Shown here piece after piece: positions 24,715 to 33,600 of a stretch of DNA of 58,477 nt. The stretch lies in assembly GCA_009774175.1 (NCBI GenBank), contig VSNG01000003.1, forward strand, positions 146,378-204,854, in the 5' to 3' direction. This DNA is from Lachnospiraceae bacterium. Lineage in GTDB: Bacteria; Bacillota; Clostridia; Lachnospirales; Lachnospiraceae. The translations under genes were made by a program, and so were the position numbers. Position 1 is the first letter of the stretch, and the number at the start of each line of letters is the position of its first letter. Under the pieces are notes generated by a model. That model was not told where the DNA came from. It worked only from the letters and a program-made list of their open reading frames with translations, and did no database searches.

Positions 24715-25230
24715 ATGATTATTAAAAAATGCACATTCGATCAGTTGCCGTCTGCTATGCAGATGCACGTTCTGTATTGTGAAAAGATTACAGTAGCAGA
24801 GTACCGGCTTGCAATATGGAGCAACAAAGACACGCTTTACTATAACAATCTGCCTAAAAAAGAGGTTGAGCGGTTCATATTACTAATTGAAAGTGACAAG
24901 AAATTCATAAATAACAGGACTATGGACAGTATTTACAAAAAGTACGGCTGGGCGGTTTATAACGAGATTCATGAGGCGCACAGCGCATACTTGAAAAAGG
25001 GGCGTGAAAAAGTCGCTGAACGGATAGCGCAGGAGTATTTCCCGATTATCGAAAAAGCCATGAATAAACCGTCAATCCCTTATTGTAATGAACTGCTGAA
25101 AGCTATGTCACATTTAGCGGATAAAGGACGTTTCAAGTTTAAAGAATGGAGTACAGACCAAGCATACATCTACTTTATGGGCTATCTGCTGGGAAGTGGA
25201 AAGCTGGAATGGGAGGAACAGTTATTATGA
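24715..25230 (+). CDS. hypothetical phage protein
   Basis: 171 aa, unrecognised, mainly helical, no signal or membrane segment. Conspicuous residues: 'HVLYCEKITVAEYRLAIWSNKDTLYYNNLP' near the N terminus, and aromatic-rich 'YIYFMGYLLGSG' near the end. Ribosome site AGAGAGGA. Its stop overlaps the next ATG (ATGA). Confidence 0.6.
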   Translation: MIIKKCTFDQLPSAMQMHVLYCEKITVAEYRLAIWSNKDTLYYNNLPKKEVERFILLIESDKKFINNRTMDSIYKKYGWAVYNEIHEAHSAYLKKGREKVAERIAQEYFPIIEKAMNKPSIPYCNELLKAMSHLADKGRFKFKEWSTDQAYIYFMGYLLGSGKLEWEEQLL

Positions 25231-25373
25231 ACAATGCGGAATCAAAAACAGGGGAAACCATAACGGCATACCGGGAAAAAATCATTCGCAGAATAAATGA
25301 CATTGATAACATGGACTTCTTAAGGTTTATCAATAATCTGCTGGATGCCTTTAAAAGAAAGTGGGGGATATGA
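25227..25373 (+). CDS. micro-protein 1 of a tandem paralogous set
   Basis: 48 aa. The C-terminal part 'IIRRINDIDNMDFLRFINNLLDAFKRKW' matches the pattern I..I..I.N.-F/W-L..I of the next two genes. It starts by ATGA overlap with the preceding gene. Function unknown. Confidence 0.55.
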   Translation: MNNAESKTGETITAYREKIIRRINDIDNMDFLRFINNLLDAFKRKWGI

Positions 25374-25374
25374 T

Positions 25375-25491
25375 ATGAATTACAAAGAGCTGATTATCAG
25401 ACTTTTAGACAAAATCGACAACAAAAGGTTTCTGAAAGCTATTTACATTTCAGTTCGTGATTATGTAAAAGAAAGTGAGGGTGCGGCATGA
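25375..25491 (+). CDS. micro-protein 2 of a tandem paralogous set
   Basis: 38 aa. 'LIIRLLDKIDNKRFLKAIYISVRDYV' aligns with both neighbours. It begins right after the previous stop and overlaps the next gene by 4 nt. Likely a small amphipathic helix-hairpin protein. Confidence 0.55.
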   Translation: MNYKELIIRLLDKIDNKRFLKAIYISVRDYVKESEGAA

Positions 25492-25610
25492 GTGAAGAAC
25501 AATTCTATAAGGATGGCATTTCTAAAATGTTATCCACAATCCGCAATACGGAATGGCTTAAGGCAATTTATTCATTTGTAAATGTATTTGCAGAAGATAA
25601 GGAGGATTGA
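25488..25610 (+). CDS. micro-protein 3 of a tandem paralogous set
   Basis: 40 aa. 'GISKMLSTIRNTEWLKAIYSFVNVFAED' follows the same pattern. The ribosome site is in the preceding gene (GAAAGTGAGG). It ends in AAGGAGGATTGA, which supplies the next gene's ribosome site. Confidence 0.55.
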   Translation: MSEEQFYKDGISKMLSTIRNTEWLKAIYSFVNVFAEDKED

Positions 25611-25612
25611 CA

Positions 25613-25831
25613 ATGAAGGACGAAAGAGGATTTAAAGAGGTGATCCATTCGGTTGAGAGATCGGAGAAGGACAAAGACAAGTTCTGCAGGGCAGCCCGGA
25701 TTGAGAGGCAGCCCATAAGCGACGCAAGGCTTACCGCCCTGCTCAATTACGCAGTGGGCACTCTTGCTATGGTGATGGGATTTGCGGCGCTGTACATGAT
25801 CATTTATTTCATGGGTACCGCAGGCAGGTAA
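25613..25831 (+). CDS. hypothetical membrane micro-protein
   Basis: 72 aa. Charged N-terminal half (KDERGF...SEKDKDK), one C-terminal helix at about 44-66 (LNYAVGTLAMVMGFAALYMIIYF). ATG 25613 has AGGAGG 8 nt upstream. Predicted single-pass with the N terminus inside. Unknown role. Confidence 0.6.
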   Translation: MKDERGFKEVIHSVERSEKDKDKFCRAARIERQPISDARLTALLNYAVGTLAMVMGFAALYMIIYFMGTAGR

Positions 25832-25852
25832 ACTTTCAAGGAGGCATGGAAG

Positions 25853-26104
25853 ATGGCAAAGGTGACACTTGGAACGTGGACGGATAAAAACGAGAAGTTT
25901 ACGAAGAAGATCAGGGCGAAACGGATCGAGGAGGGCGTGGAGATAGATATTCTTGCCAAGAAAGCGGGGATTAAGAAGTCAACATACTTCAGCCATGTCA
26001 GAAACCCGGAAAGGATTACGCTCATGGAACTCAGAGCCTATTGCAATACGTTGAAAATTCCGGCGGAGAGTCTTATCTCCGCGGTGTATGAGGGAGGTGA
26101 CTAA
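25853..26104 (+). CDS. HTH-type phage regulator
   Basis: 83 aa. 'VEIDILAKKAGIKKSTYFSHVRNPERITLMELRAYCNTLKI' is an XRE-like helix-turn-helix. It precedes the terminase region by 250 bp and could act at the repeated motif at 26272 (inference from position only). An AAGGAGG ribosome site is present. Confidence 0.65.
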   Translation: MAKVTLGTWTDKNEKFTKKIRAKRIEEGVEIDILAKKAGIKKSTYFSHVRNPERITLMELRAYCNTLKIPAESLISAVYEGGD

Positions 26105-26107
26105 GGC

Positions 26108-26209
26108 ATGTACATACACGGCTTTATTGACGGCGCTCTGGTGACGTTTGTGCTGGGGATGGCGGCGCTGATTACAGCGGCAGTCGTTTATTCCAGAAAA
26201 AAGAAGTGA
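26108..26209 (+). CDS. single-pass membrane micro-protein
   Basis: 33 aa, one helix 'GALVTFVLGMAALITAAVVY' then 'SRKKK'. It starts 3 nt after the preceding stop with GGGAGGTGA as ribosome site. Size resembles a small phage membrane protein; a lysis role is not supported by anything else. Confidence 0.5.
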   Translation: MYIHGFIDGALVTFVLGMAALITAAVVYSRKKK

Positions 26210-26271
26210 TTACAGACAGGACGGGTGGCGGTATAGGCTGCCCGTTTCCTGTGCGGGGAATTTTCTGCTTA

Positions 26272-26318
26272 AACTTGGTACAACGGTTACATCAGAATGT
26301 TGGATAATGGAGAGAGGA
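26272..26318 (+). promoter_or_regulatory. bipartite repeated motif, copy A (before terminase)
   Basis: AACTTGGTACAACGG, 9 variable nt, then AATGTTGGATAATGGAGAGAGGA. Copy B at 29301 matches in 15/15 and 20/23 positions with identical spacing. GGATAAT could be a -10, but no TTGACA-like box stands 17 nt before it. This suggests an activated phage late promoter. Confidence 0.6.
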
Positions 26319-26349
26319 GAGAAAGAAAAGGACTCGAGGAGTGTTGCAG

Positions 26350-26823
26350 ATGGCAAAGAGCACAATCACAGAGTGGGAAGAAGCAGACAAACTCTTGTTG
26401 TTGGAGGCGTGGGCGCGGGATGGCCTGACGGATGAACAGATCGCCGGGAACATGGGTATTACGGTGCGGTCGCTCTATAACTGGAAAAAGAGAAGTATTC
26501 CGATTTTTCAGTCCTTAAAGACCGGGAAAGAAGTTGCAGATATCGAGGTGGAGAACGCCCTGCGAAAGAAAGCACTTGGATTCCGGGAGACGGAGCAGGC
26601 GGTCACCACCCGCAGGACTGTTGAGTATGCGAACGGCAAGCGGGTGCGGGAAGTGTCTGAGCCAGTCGTGACGGAGGTGGAAAGGTATTACCCGCCGGAT
26701 ACCACGGCACAGATTTTCTGGCTGAAAAACAGGAAACCCGGACAGTGGAGGGACAAGAGGGAACAGGATATAGACGTGACGGAGGCAGTGAAGATCGTTG
26801 ACAGCATCGGAGACAGTGATTGA
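26350..26823 (+). CDS. terminase small subunit
   Basis: 157 aa. N-terminal HTH 'LTDEQIAGNMGITVRSLYNWKKRS' for DNA recognition, a helical centre, and a C-terminal 'PPDTTAQIFWLKNRKPGQWRDKRE' typical of PBSX-type small terminases. ATG 26350 is used (GAGGAG upstream); a GTG at 26341 is in frame. It overlaps the large subunit start by 8 nt. Confidence 0.82.
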   Translation: MAKSTITEWEEADKLLLLEAWARDGLTDEQIAGNMGITVRSLYNWKKRSIPIFQSLKTGKEVADIEVENALRKKALGFRETEQAVTTRRTVEYANGKRVREVSEPVVTEVERYYPPDTTAQIFWLKNRKPGQWRDKREQDIDVTEAVKIVDSIGDSD

Positions 26824-28049
26824 CTTTGGAAAACTGATAGCCCCGGTATTTTACCCGGTACACCGTGATATTACAAAGGGCGGTCATACCTATTATGACT
26901 TGTACGGCGGCAGGGGCGGCTTGAAGTCCTCATTTATTTCATTGGAGATCGTTCTCGGGATGATGAAGGACAGGCAGGCAAATGCGGTCATATTCCGCAA
27001 GTATGCGGTGACGCTCCGGGAAACCGTCTACGGGCAGATACTCTGGGCGATTGAAGCACTGGGTGTTTCCCATCTATGGGAGGCGGGGGGTAAACCCCAT
27101 GCAATGTACTTACCGCCCTACCGGGCAGAAGATCATCTTCCGGGGGCTGGACAAGGCGAAGAAAACGAAGTCTCTGAAAGCCAGCCACGGATATTTTAAG
27201 TACCTCTGGTTTGAGGAGCTGGACGAGTTTGCCGGGATGGAAGAAATCCGAACCGTTCAGCAGTCTGTTCTCCGTGGCGGGGAGCAGTTCGTTGTGTTTA
27301 AGAGCTTCAACCCGCCGATCAGTGTCGGTAACTGGGCAAATCAGTATATCAACGAGCCGAGAGCCAATGCCCTGCGGCATAAGAGCAGTTATCTGGATGC
27401 GCCGCCGGAATGGCTGGGGCAGCAGTTCCTTGATGATGCGGAGCACTTGAAGGAGGTCAACGAGAGGGCATATCGGCATGAATATTTAGGCGAGCCGGTC
27501 GGAACGGGAGGACAGGTATTTGAGTTTCTGGAAATCCGTACGATCACGGATGAGGAGATGCAGCAGTTTGACCGCATTTATCAGGGAATCGATTTCGGGT
27601 GGATGCCTGATCCGATGGCGTTTATCAGGTGCTCTTACAGATCGAACCATGAAAAGGTATATCTTTTGGATGAGTATGTGGGTCGGAAAATCAGTAATGA
27701 GGATCTGGCAAAGGAGATTAAGCGGCGGCATTATGATGATTACTTTATCATGTGTGATTCAGCAGAGCCAAAGTCAATATTTGACCTGCGGTTTAGGGAT
27801 GTGTGGGCGCAAGCCGTCAATAAGCGACCCGGAAGCGTGGAATATGGCATGAAGTGGCTACAGCGCCGGACGATTGTCATTGATCCGGCAAGGACACCCT
27901 GCGCGTATAAGGAGATTATCGAATACGAATACGACCGGGATAAAGACGGGAATCTGTTACCTGGTTATCCCGACAAGAACAATCACTGTATTGATGCGCT
28001 TAGGTATTCACTGAGCAGAATTATGAACTCATGGGAAACTTCGGCATAG
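26816..28049 (+). pseudogene. terminase large subunit, frameshifted (PBSX/Terminase_3 type)
   Basis: DNA-packaging motor. Frame 1 from GTG 26816 (or TTG 26798) holds Walker A 'GGRGGLKSS' (31-39) and runs to 'SHLWEAG'. It is broken at a run of six G (27085-27090). Removing one G joins it to frame 2, 'VNPMQCTYRPTGQKIIF', with Walker B 'YLWFEELDEF', nuclease residues in 'GIDFGWMPDPMAF' and 'NNHCIDALRYSL'. The repaired protein would be about 410 aa, normal for the family. Everything else is intact, so a homopolymer sequencing error is as likely as a real mutation. Confidence 0.85.
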
Positions 28050-28070
28050 CAGAAAGGGGAAACAAAAAGT

Positions 28071-28340
28071 ATGGATTATTTGAAAGTAAGGTGTTTCCAT
28101 TGTAAAGGGGAATTTGAGTTATACAACCGCAATATGAATTACGATGATAAGCCGCCAAGATGCCCGCATTGCCTGAAAAAGATGGATAAGACCCAGTGGG
28201 AGCGGCTGATTAATGCTTATTATACCTTCGCGGAGGTCAATAAGAATTTCAGAAAATACCACGAGGACAGGGGAGAACCGCTGTTTCAGGTGGAGCTTCG
28301 GAGTTACTTTGTGAAGCCGGAAAAGATTGTGATAGATTAA
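28071..28340 (+). CDS. small zinc-ribbon protein
   Basis: 89 aa. Two CxxC pairs, 'CFHC' (8-11) and 'CPHC' (31-34), would bind zinc; the rest is helical. It lies 22 nt after the terminase with AAAGGGG as ribosome site. Similar small zinc-ribbon proteins accompany phage packaging genes. Function unknown. Confidence 0.6.
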   Translation: MDYLKVRCFHCKGEFELYNRNMNYDDKPPRCPHCLKKMDKTQWERLINAYYTFAEVNKNFRKYHEDRGEPLFQVELRSYFVKPEKIVID

Positions 28341-28357
28341 AAATGGAGGAGCAGATA

Positions 28358-29302
28358 ATGGACAAAAAAGTATTTGGGATGAAGGTGGATGAACACCTTT
28401 ATAAAAAATACAACTTTGATGAGAAAACAGGAATGACCAGACTGTATATGGTTAACGGAAAAGAAATGCCCCTTTTTGCAACTGAGTTTTATGCTACCTC
28501 AGCAGTATATGCGGAGGAATCCCCGGAGATGGTGGAGGCGGCAAGGAAAATTATGGAGAAGGTGCAAAGAGAAATTGTTGATTACTATGCGGTTAAAGAG
28601 GGCAGAAAGGAGCACACAGCTATGAAGCATGACACATTCGATGGATATTTAAGGGATTTGCAGAAAATTCATGCCAAGACAGCACCTGAGCGGAGGGCGC
28701 TCAAGGAAAAGATGGATGCGGCACAGAAACGCTGGGAGGAAGACCAGCGGGAGTTCAAAGGGGACGAACATTATCTGGCGCGGGAGAAGGTGTGTTATCT
28801 GGATGCGCAGGAGGAGTATAAGGAGAGTGTGGCAGAACTGCAGCGGCGGACGAAGGAGGAGATACAGGCGGTGCAGGCAGAGTATGAGAAGCATGTGACT
28901 GACTTCTATTCTGCCAATGGGAACCGTCTGGATGAGGCGGCAGTGCGGCTGTTAAATTCCGGGATTAAACTGACAGACACAGAGATTGACAACATGGTGA
29001 GTCAGAACACGGGAAACCCGACGATGCTCCGGCTGATTTCGGATCACTGTGAGAAGATGGGGATTGAGAATAAAAATGCCAGAGTATACGGAAGCCTTGC
29101 AAGGAAAGCCGGCGCGGACGAGAGGGAGGCATTTAAGGTGATTGCGGATATGGTGGAAAAGGCGGTCAGTGAAAATGAGGTGACTGCGGATATCTGGTCG
29201 AAGCCGGAATCCCATTTCCAGAGACTCAGCGACCAGCAGATCGGCGCTATGGGCGAATTCTTTGTGCGCCCTGCGGATAAGGAAGCAGAAACGGCAGAAT
29301 AA
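28358..29302 (+). CDS. hypothetical coiled-coil phage protein
   Basis: 314 aa. Start ATG 28358, with GGAGGAG 7 nt upstream; an ATG at 28343 lies before that site. Residues about 95-190 are strongly coiled coil (Glu, Lys, Gln, Arg heptads). The ends are mixed: N-terminal 'KTGMTRLYMVNGKEMPLF', C-terminal 'SHFQRLSDQQIGAMGEFFV'. The position after terminase is where portal, protease and scaffold genes would be, but I see no capsid-gene signature. A scaffold-like role would be a guess. Confidence 0.6.
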   Translation: MDKKVFGMKVDEHLYKKYNFDEKTGMTRLYMVNGKEMPLFATEFYATSAVYAEESPEMVEAARKIMEKVQREIVDYYAVKEGRKEHTAMKHDTFDGYLRDLQKIHAKTAPERRALKEKMDAAQKRWEEDQREFKGDEHYLAREKVCYLDAQEEYKESVAELQRRTKEEIQAVQAEYEKHVTDFYSANGNRLDEAAVRLLNSGIKLTDTEIDNMVSQNTGNPTMLRLISDHCEKMGIENKNARVYGSLARKAGADEREAFKVIADMVEKAVSENEVTADIWSKPESHFQRLSDQQIGAMGEFFVRPADKEAETAE

Positions 29303-29347
29303 CTTGGTACAACGGCCGCCCTCCAATGTCGGATAATAGAGACAGGA
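29301..29347 (+). promoter_or_regulatory. bipartite repeated motif, copy B (before 29380 gene)
   Basis: Starts in the stop codon of the previous gene: AACTTGGTACAACGG, 9 nt, AATGTCGGATAATAGAGACAGGA. See copy A at 26272. Both copies are followed by purine-rich sequence and a ribosome site 35-80 nt on. Confidence 0.6.
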
Positions 29348-29379
29348 AAGGAATAAAGGGAGATTGGAGGGCGGGAAAT

Positions 29380-29880
29380 ATGTCGGAAAAACTTTCATTG
29401 CAGGCACAGGAAACGCGGAGGGATTATAAAAGGCGGTACCGGGCAAAGAACCGGGAGAAGATCAACAGGCAGCAGAGGGAATGGCGAGCGGACAACGGCG
29501 ACAAGGTACGGCAGTACAACAGGCGGTATTGGGAGAGCAGGGCACAGCGGGAGAACGCCAGAGCCTCTTATGCAGATTATGGTATCACGCCGGAGAGACA
29601 GAGGGAACAGGCGGGGATTGCAAGGGATGACAGATATGCCAACATAGTCTTAGAGGCTGCTATGAAAGCAGACAGGCTTGCTGCCGGGCATATCATACTT
29701 TCAGTGACGGAAGGACGCTCTTATGACCATCTGGAGTATGATGAAAGGCTTGGGCGCTGCCCGCTGGGAAGGACGGATTTCTATGGTGCAAGGCGGCTGT
29801 TCTTCCATTATCTGGACTGTGCCCTTAAGGCACGGCAGGAAACAGAAAATAACATTCCAATCAAGGAAAAGAAAGGATGA
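29380..29880 (+). CDS. basic phage protein, possible regulator
   Basis: 166 aa from ATG 29380 (GGAGGG 8 nt upstream). The N-terminal 60 residues are very basic and helical ('YKRRYRAKNREKINRQQREW'), likely nucleic-acid binding. The C-terminal part, 'LAAGHIILSVTEGRSYDHLEYDERLGRCPLGRTDFYGARRLFF', is a compact domain resembling small phage regulators (tentative). It is preceded by motif copy B and followed 4 nt later by the next gene. Confidence 0.55.
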   Translation: MSEKLSLQAQETRRDYKRRYRAKNREKINRQQREWRADNGDKVRQYNRRYWESRAQRENARASYADYGITPERQREQAGIARDDRYANIVLEAAMKADRLAAGHIILSVTEGRSYDHLEYDERLGRCPLGRTDFYGARRLFFHYLDCALKARQETENNIPIKEKKG

Positions 29881-29884
29881 AAAA

Positions 29885-30394
29885 ATGGAAACAGAAAAAA
29901 TGATTACAAGTGAAGTGGGCACTTTAAGGCTTGAGGTGAACGACGACGGCGAGTACATAATGATATCTGCGGATGATGCGACCATGTTCGACCGTTTCGC
30001 GGCGGGTATCCGGCACATTGTGGAGCTGTCCGACGGGACGGCAAAAAAGGTGGAAGAGGTCGAAAAGCAGTACGAGGGACAGGCGGGCTTTGATGCGGAC
30101 ATGGAAAAGGTTGCTGCTATTGCAGGAATAAACGTGGAGTTTTCCAAGGAGGCAGTAAGGACGGTGGACAGTATCTTCGGGGAAGACACGGTAAAGAAGG
30201 TATTCCGTGACACATACAACCACATCCCTGATTTCCTGCCGTCGGTCAATCTGATCACCGATTTTTTTGAACAGGTCACACCTTACATGGAAAAGCTGTT
30301 CAACCGCAAGCTGGAGGCGCAGGAAAAGGCGGGTAAGGTACGCATGGCCAAATACCAGCCGCAGGATCATAAAAAGCCGGCTCGGAGGAGGTAA
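29885..30394 (+). CDS. probable tail assembly chaperone
   Basis: 169 aa. Acidic N terminus, helical centre ('MFDRFAAGIRHIVELSDG'), and a basic Gln/Lys-rich end (KYQPQDHKKPARRR). Size and position two genes before the tape-measure gene match Firmicutes siphophage tail chaperones; no sequence motif proves it. ATG 29885 follows AAAGGA. The following 54-codon gene begins one base after its stop. Confidence 0.5.
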   Translation: METEKMITSEVGTLRLEVNDDGEYIMISADDATMFDRFAAGIRHIVELSDGTAKKVEEVEKQYEGQAGFDADMEKVAAIAGINVEFSKEAVRTVDSIFGEDTVKKVFRDTYNHIPDFLPSVNLITDFFEQVTPYMEKLFNRKLEAQEKAGKVRMAKYQPQDHKKPARRR

Positions 30395-30559
30395 ATGGCT
30401 GTGACGGATTGGAGCCAGCGGAAGGATGCGGAGATCGGGCGGGCAGTCTCAGAAGTTATCTCCCACGGCAATAACGCAGAGGTGAAGCGGGACAGGGAGG
30501 GCGATATCATTATTCTGGAAGTGAGGAAGAAGATTATAAAGAGAATAAAGGGCTTATGA
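30395..30559 (+). CDS. small protein between tail chaperone and tape measure
   Basis: 54 aa: MAVTDWSQRKDAEIG..., ending in a basic 'RKKIIKRIKGL'. GGAGGAGG immediately upstream gives a strong ribosome site. It sits where many phages carry the second chaperone product (G-T type), but it has its own start. Function unknown. Confidence 0.55.
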   Translation: MAVTDWSQRKDAEIGRAVSEVISHGNNAEVKRDREGDIIILEVRKKIIKRIKGL

Positions 30560-30644
30560 ACGGGCATAAGTGGACGGCAAAGTGGTGCCAATGGATACGG
30601 GAGACTGTATCTGTTGGCATCTTTTTTGTTTTTGGGGTGATGTT

Positions 30645-33600
30645 ATGGCACAGTATGACGGCAGTATCAGAATCAATACGGCAATCGAGACAAAGGGGCT
30701 TAAGCGGGATATTGCCGCATTAAAGGGAAAAATGAAGGAACTTGGTTCCGGCATCGGGCAGGGCATGGCGGGCGTGGCAGGAAAGATAACCGCCGTGGAG
30801 AACAGTATCAAAAAGCTGGCTTCCGGGATGCGGCGGGAAGTGTCCGGCATGAAAAGTAGCGTGGACGGGCTGTCCGGCTCATTTAAGCGGTTAGGCGCGA
30901 CAATCGCGTCTGCTTTTGCTGTCCGTAAGATTGCGGGAATCGCGGGAACCATGACGGAGTTAGGCTCCGACCTTGAGGAAGTACAGAACGTGGTGGACGT
31001 TACCTTCACTACCATGTCGGACAAGATAAATGAGTTTGCCGTAAACGCTGCGAAGTCTGCGGGTCTGTCGGAGACTATGGCGAAGCGGTATGCTGGTACG
31101 TTCGGAGCAATGTCCAAGTCCTTCGGATTTACGGAGGATGCGGCATACCAGATGTCAACCGCTCTGACGCAGTTATCTGGCGACGTGGCGTCCTTTTACA
31201 ACATCACGCAGGATGAAGCCTATACGAAGCTAAAGTCTGTATTCACGGGCGAGACGGAGACCTTGAAAGACCTCGGCGTGGTCATGACGGAGAATGCTCT
31301 TAATTCCTACGCAATGGCAAAGGGGATCGGGAAAACCGTGAGCAAGATGACAGAGCAGCAGAAGGTGGCGCTTCGGTACCAGTTTGTCTTAGAGAAGCTT
31401 TCTGGCGCTTTCGGCGACTTTATCCGCACGCAGGACAGCTGGGCGAACCAGACAAGGATTCTAAAATTACAGATTGAGAGCCTAAAGGCAACCATTGGAC
31501 AAGGCCTTATCAATGTGTTTTCCCCGCTCCTAAAGATGATCAACACCCTTTTGGAGAAGCTGAGAACCGTTGCGAATGCTTTTAAATCGTTTACTGAGTC
31601 CTTTGCCGGAAAGAAAACGGGAAATGCGGACGCTGACTATAAAAAGTATGCGGATTCTGCGGGAAATCTGGCCGGTTCTCTGGAAGATGTATCGGAGTCG
31701 GCACAGGATGCGGAAAAGTCATTAAAAGGATATCTTTCCCCTCTGGATGAGATCAATAAGTACGAAACCGGGAAGGGAGACGGGCTTCTTTCTGGGTTTG
31801 AAGATATCGACTTCGGGGAGCTGGGCGATATCAACATGGATGTGACAATTACGCCTGACCTTGACGAATCCGCGCTCTCCAAGAAGATCGCCGCCATGGC
31901 AAAAAAGGTTAAAAGCGTTCTGGAAAGGCTGTTCCGACCGCTTAAAGAGGCGTGGGACCGTGAGGGAAAGTCCGTCATGGACTCCTGGAAACGCGCGCTG
32001 GATGAAGTCTGGAAGTTGGTCAAGGACATAGGCAGGGACTTCCTTGATGTGTGGAATCAGGAACAAACCATAAAGATTCTACAGAACATACTTGGCATTT
32101 TTTCCAATATCGGGCGTACCGTGGAAAACCTCGCCCACAATTTCCGCAAGGCATGGAATGAGAACGACCGTGGTAAAAAGATTCTGGAGAATATCCGGGA
32201 TATCACAGGAAAGATAGTCGAAAACATAAAAGCGGCATCCGACAAGACCGTGGAGTGGGCGGAAAAACTGGATTTTGGTCCACTTCTGGAATCCTTTGAA
32301 AAATACACCAAGTCACTGATTCCGCTGGCTGACGCACTAAGTGGCGTGTTGTCTGACTTTTACACAAAGGTCCTTCTTCCACTTGGGACGTGGACGATTG
32401 AAAAGGGACTGCCGGAACTGCTTGACGTACTGACAAAGTTTAACGAGAAGGTGGATTGGGAATCGCTGCGCAAAAATCTGGCGGAGTTCTGGGACCATCT
32501 GGAACCCTTTGCGGAGACGGTCGGTGAAGGTCTGATCCTCTTTATAGAGCGTGTTTCGGATGCGCTTGCCGACTTCCTAAACAGCCAAGAGTTTAAGGAT
32601 TTTCTGGTAACGGTGGAAAACTGGATGGATTCTGTCACGCCGGAGGATGTGGCGGACGCGCTGGAACTGACAGCGAAATCTTTGATTGCCCTTAAGCTGG
32701 CGCTGTTGGGTTACAGTGCGGTCAAGGGGATTACTGGTATTTTTTCCACGATTAAGTCTTTCCTTGCGATATTCGGAATCGGCGGGAGCGCCGCCACAGC
32801 AGCAGCGACCATGGATACCGTGTCCACTGCGGCAACGGGCCTTTCCACGGCAATGACCGGGCTTGCCGCCACAGCCGCGGTTGTGGGTTCGTACAAACTC
32901 CTTACGGGGCATCTGGAGGAATTATTTGGCGCGTTCGGCAGGAGCGCCGACCAAGGGAAAAGGCTGGAGGAGAGGTATGAGGGGCTTGACGGGGCGGCGC
33001 GGTTCGCAAAAGATGGTGTGGACACGCTCAAGAACGGCATAGAAGGGTACGGCTTTGCGGCGGATAACTGCGTGGGTACCGGCGTTGCCCTTGAAAAGGC
33101 AATGGAAGATATCGGAAACGGCGCGATCCTTACCGACGAACACATGGCACAGCTGCAGAGCCGGTTCAGCCTTACGGATGAAGACATGGAAATGCTAAGG
33201 CAGCACATGCTTGACTGTAACCCGCTTCTGCGTGAGATCGCCGATAACCTTGGGTTTGAAGATGCTTCGCCGGAAACGTTGCAGGATATCGCGGAAGGCT
33301 TTTCTATGATTGCAAACGGAGTGGAGCCGCTCCCGGATGATCTGGCAGGAATGACAACTGAGGCGGGTAACTTCATACAGGCTGTCATGGATGGCAGCAA
33401 TCCTATGGATGTATATGGGGAAAAACTTGCCAATATCGGTGCAATTTCGGACAATACAAGCGAGTCTTTAAATAAAACCGGGAGAAGCATATCTGAGGGT
33501 GTTACCAAAGGAATGGAAGAGGCGGATGTTGAAACAGCGTCACAGGGACTCTTTGGCCGTATTGTCGGGAAGATAAAAGAACTTTTCGGGATTCACTCCC

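Noticed and set aside
27060..27110. Programmed ribosomal frameshift in the terminase gene
   Set aside because: The site is a plain G6 run without a slippery heptamer or following structure, and terminases are not known to use one; an indel explains it better.
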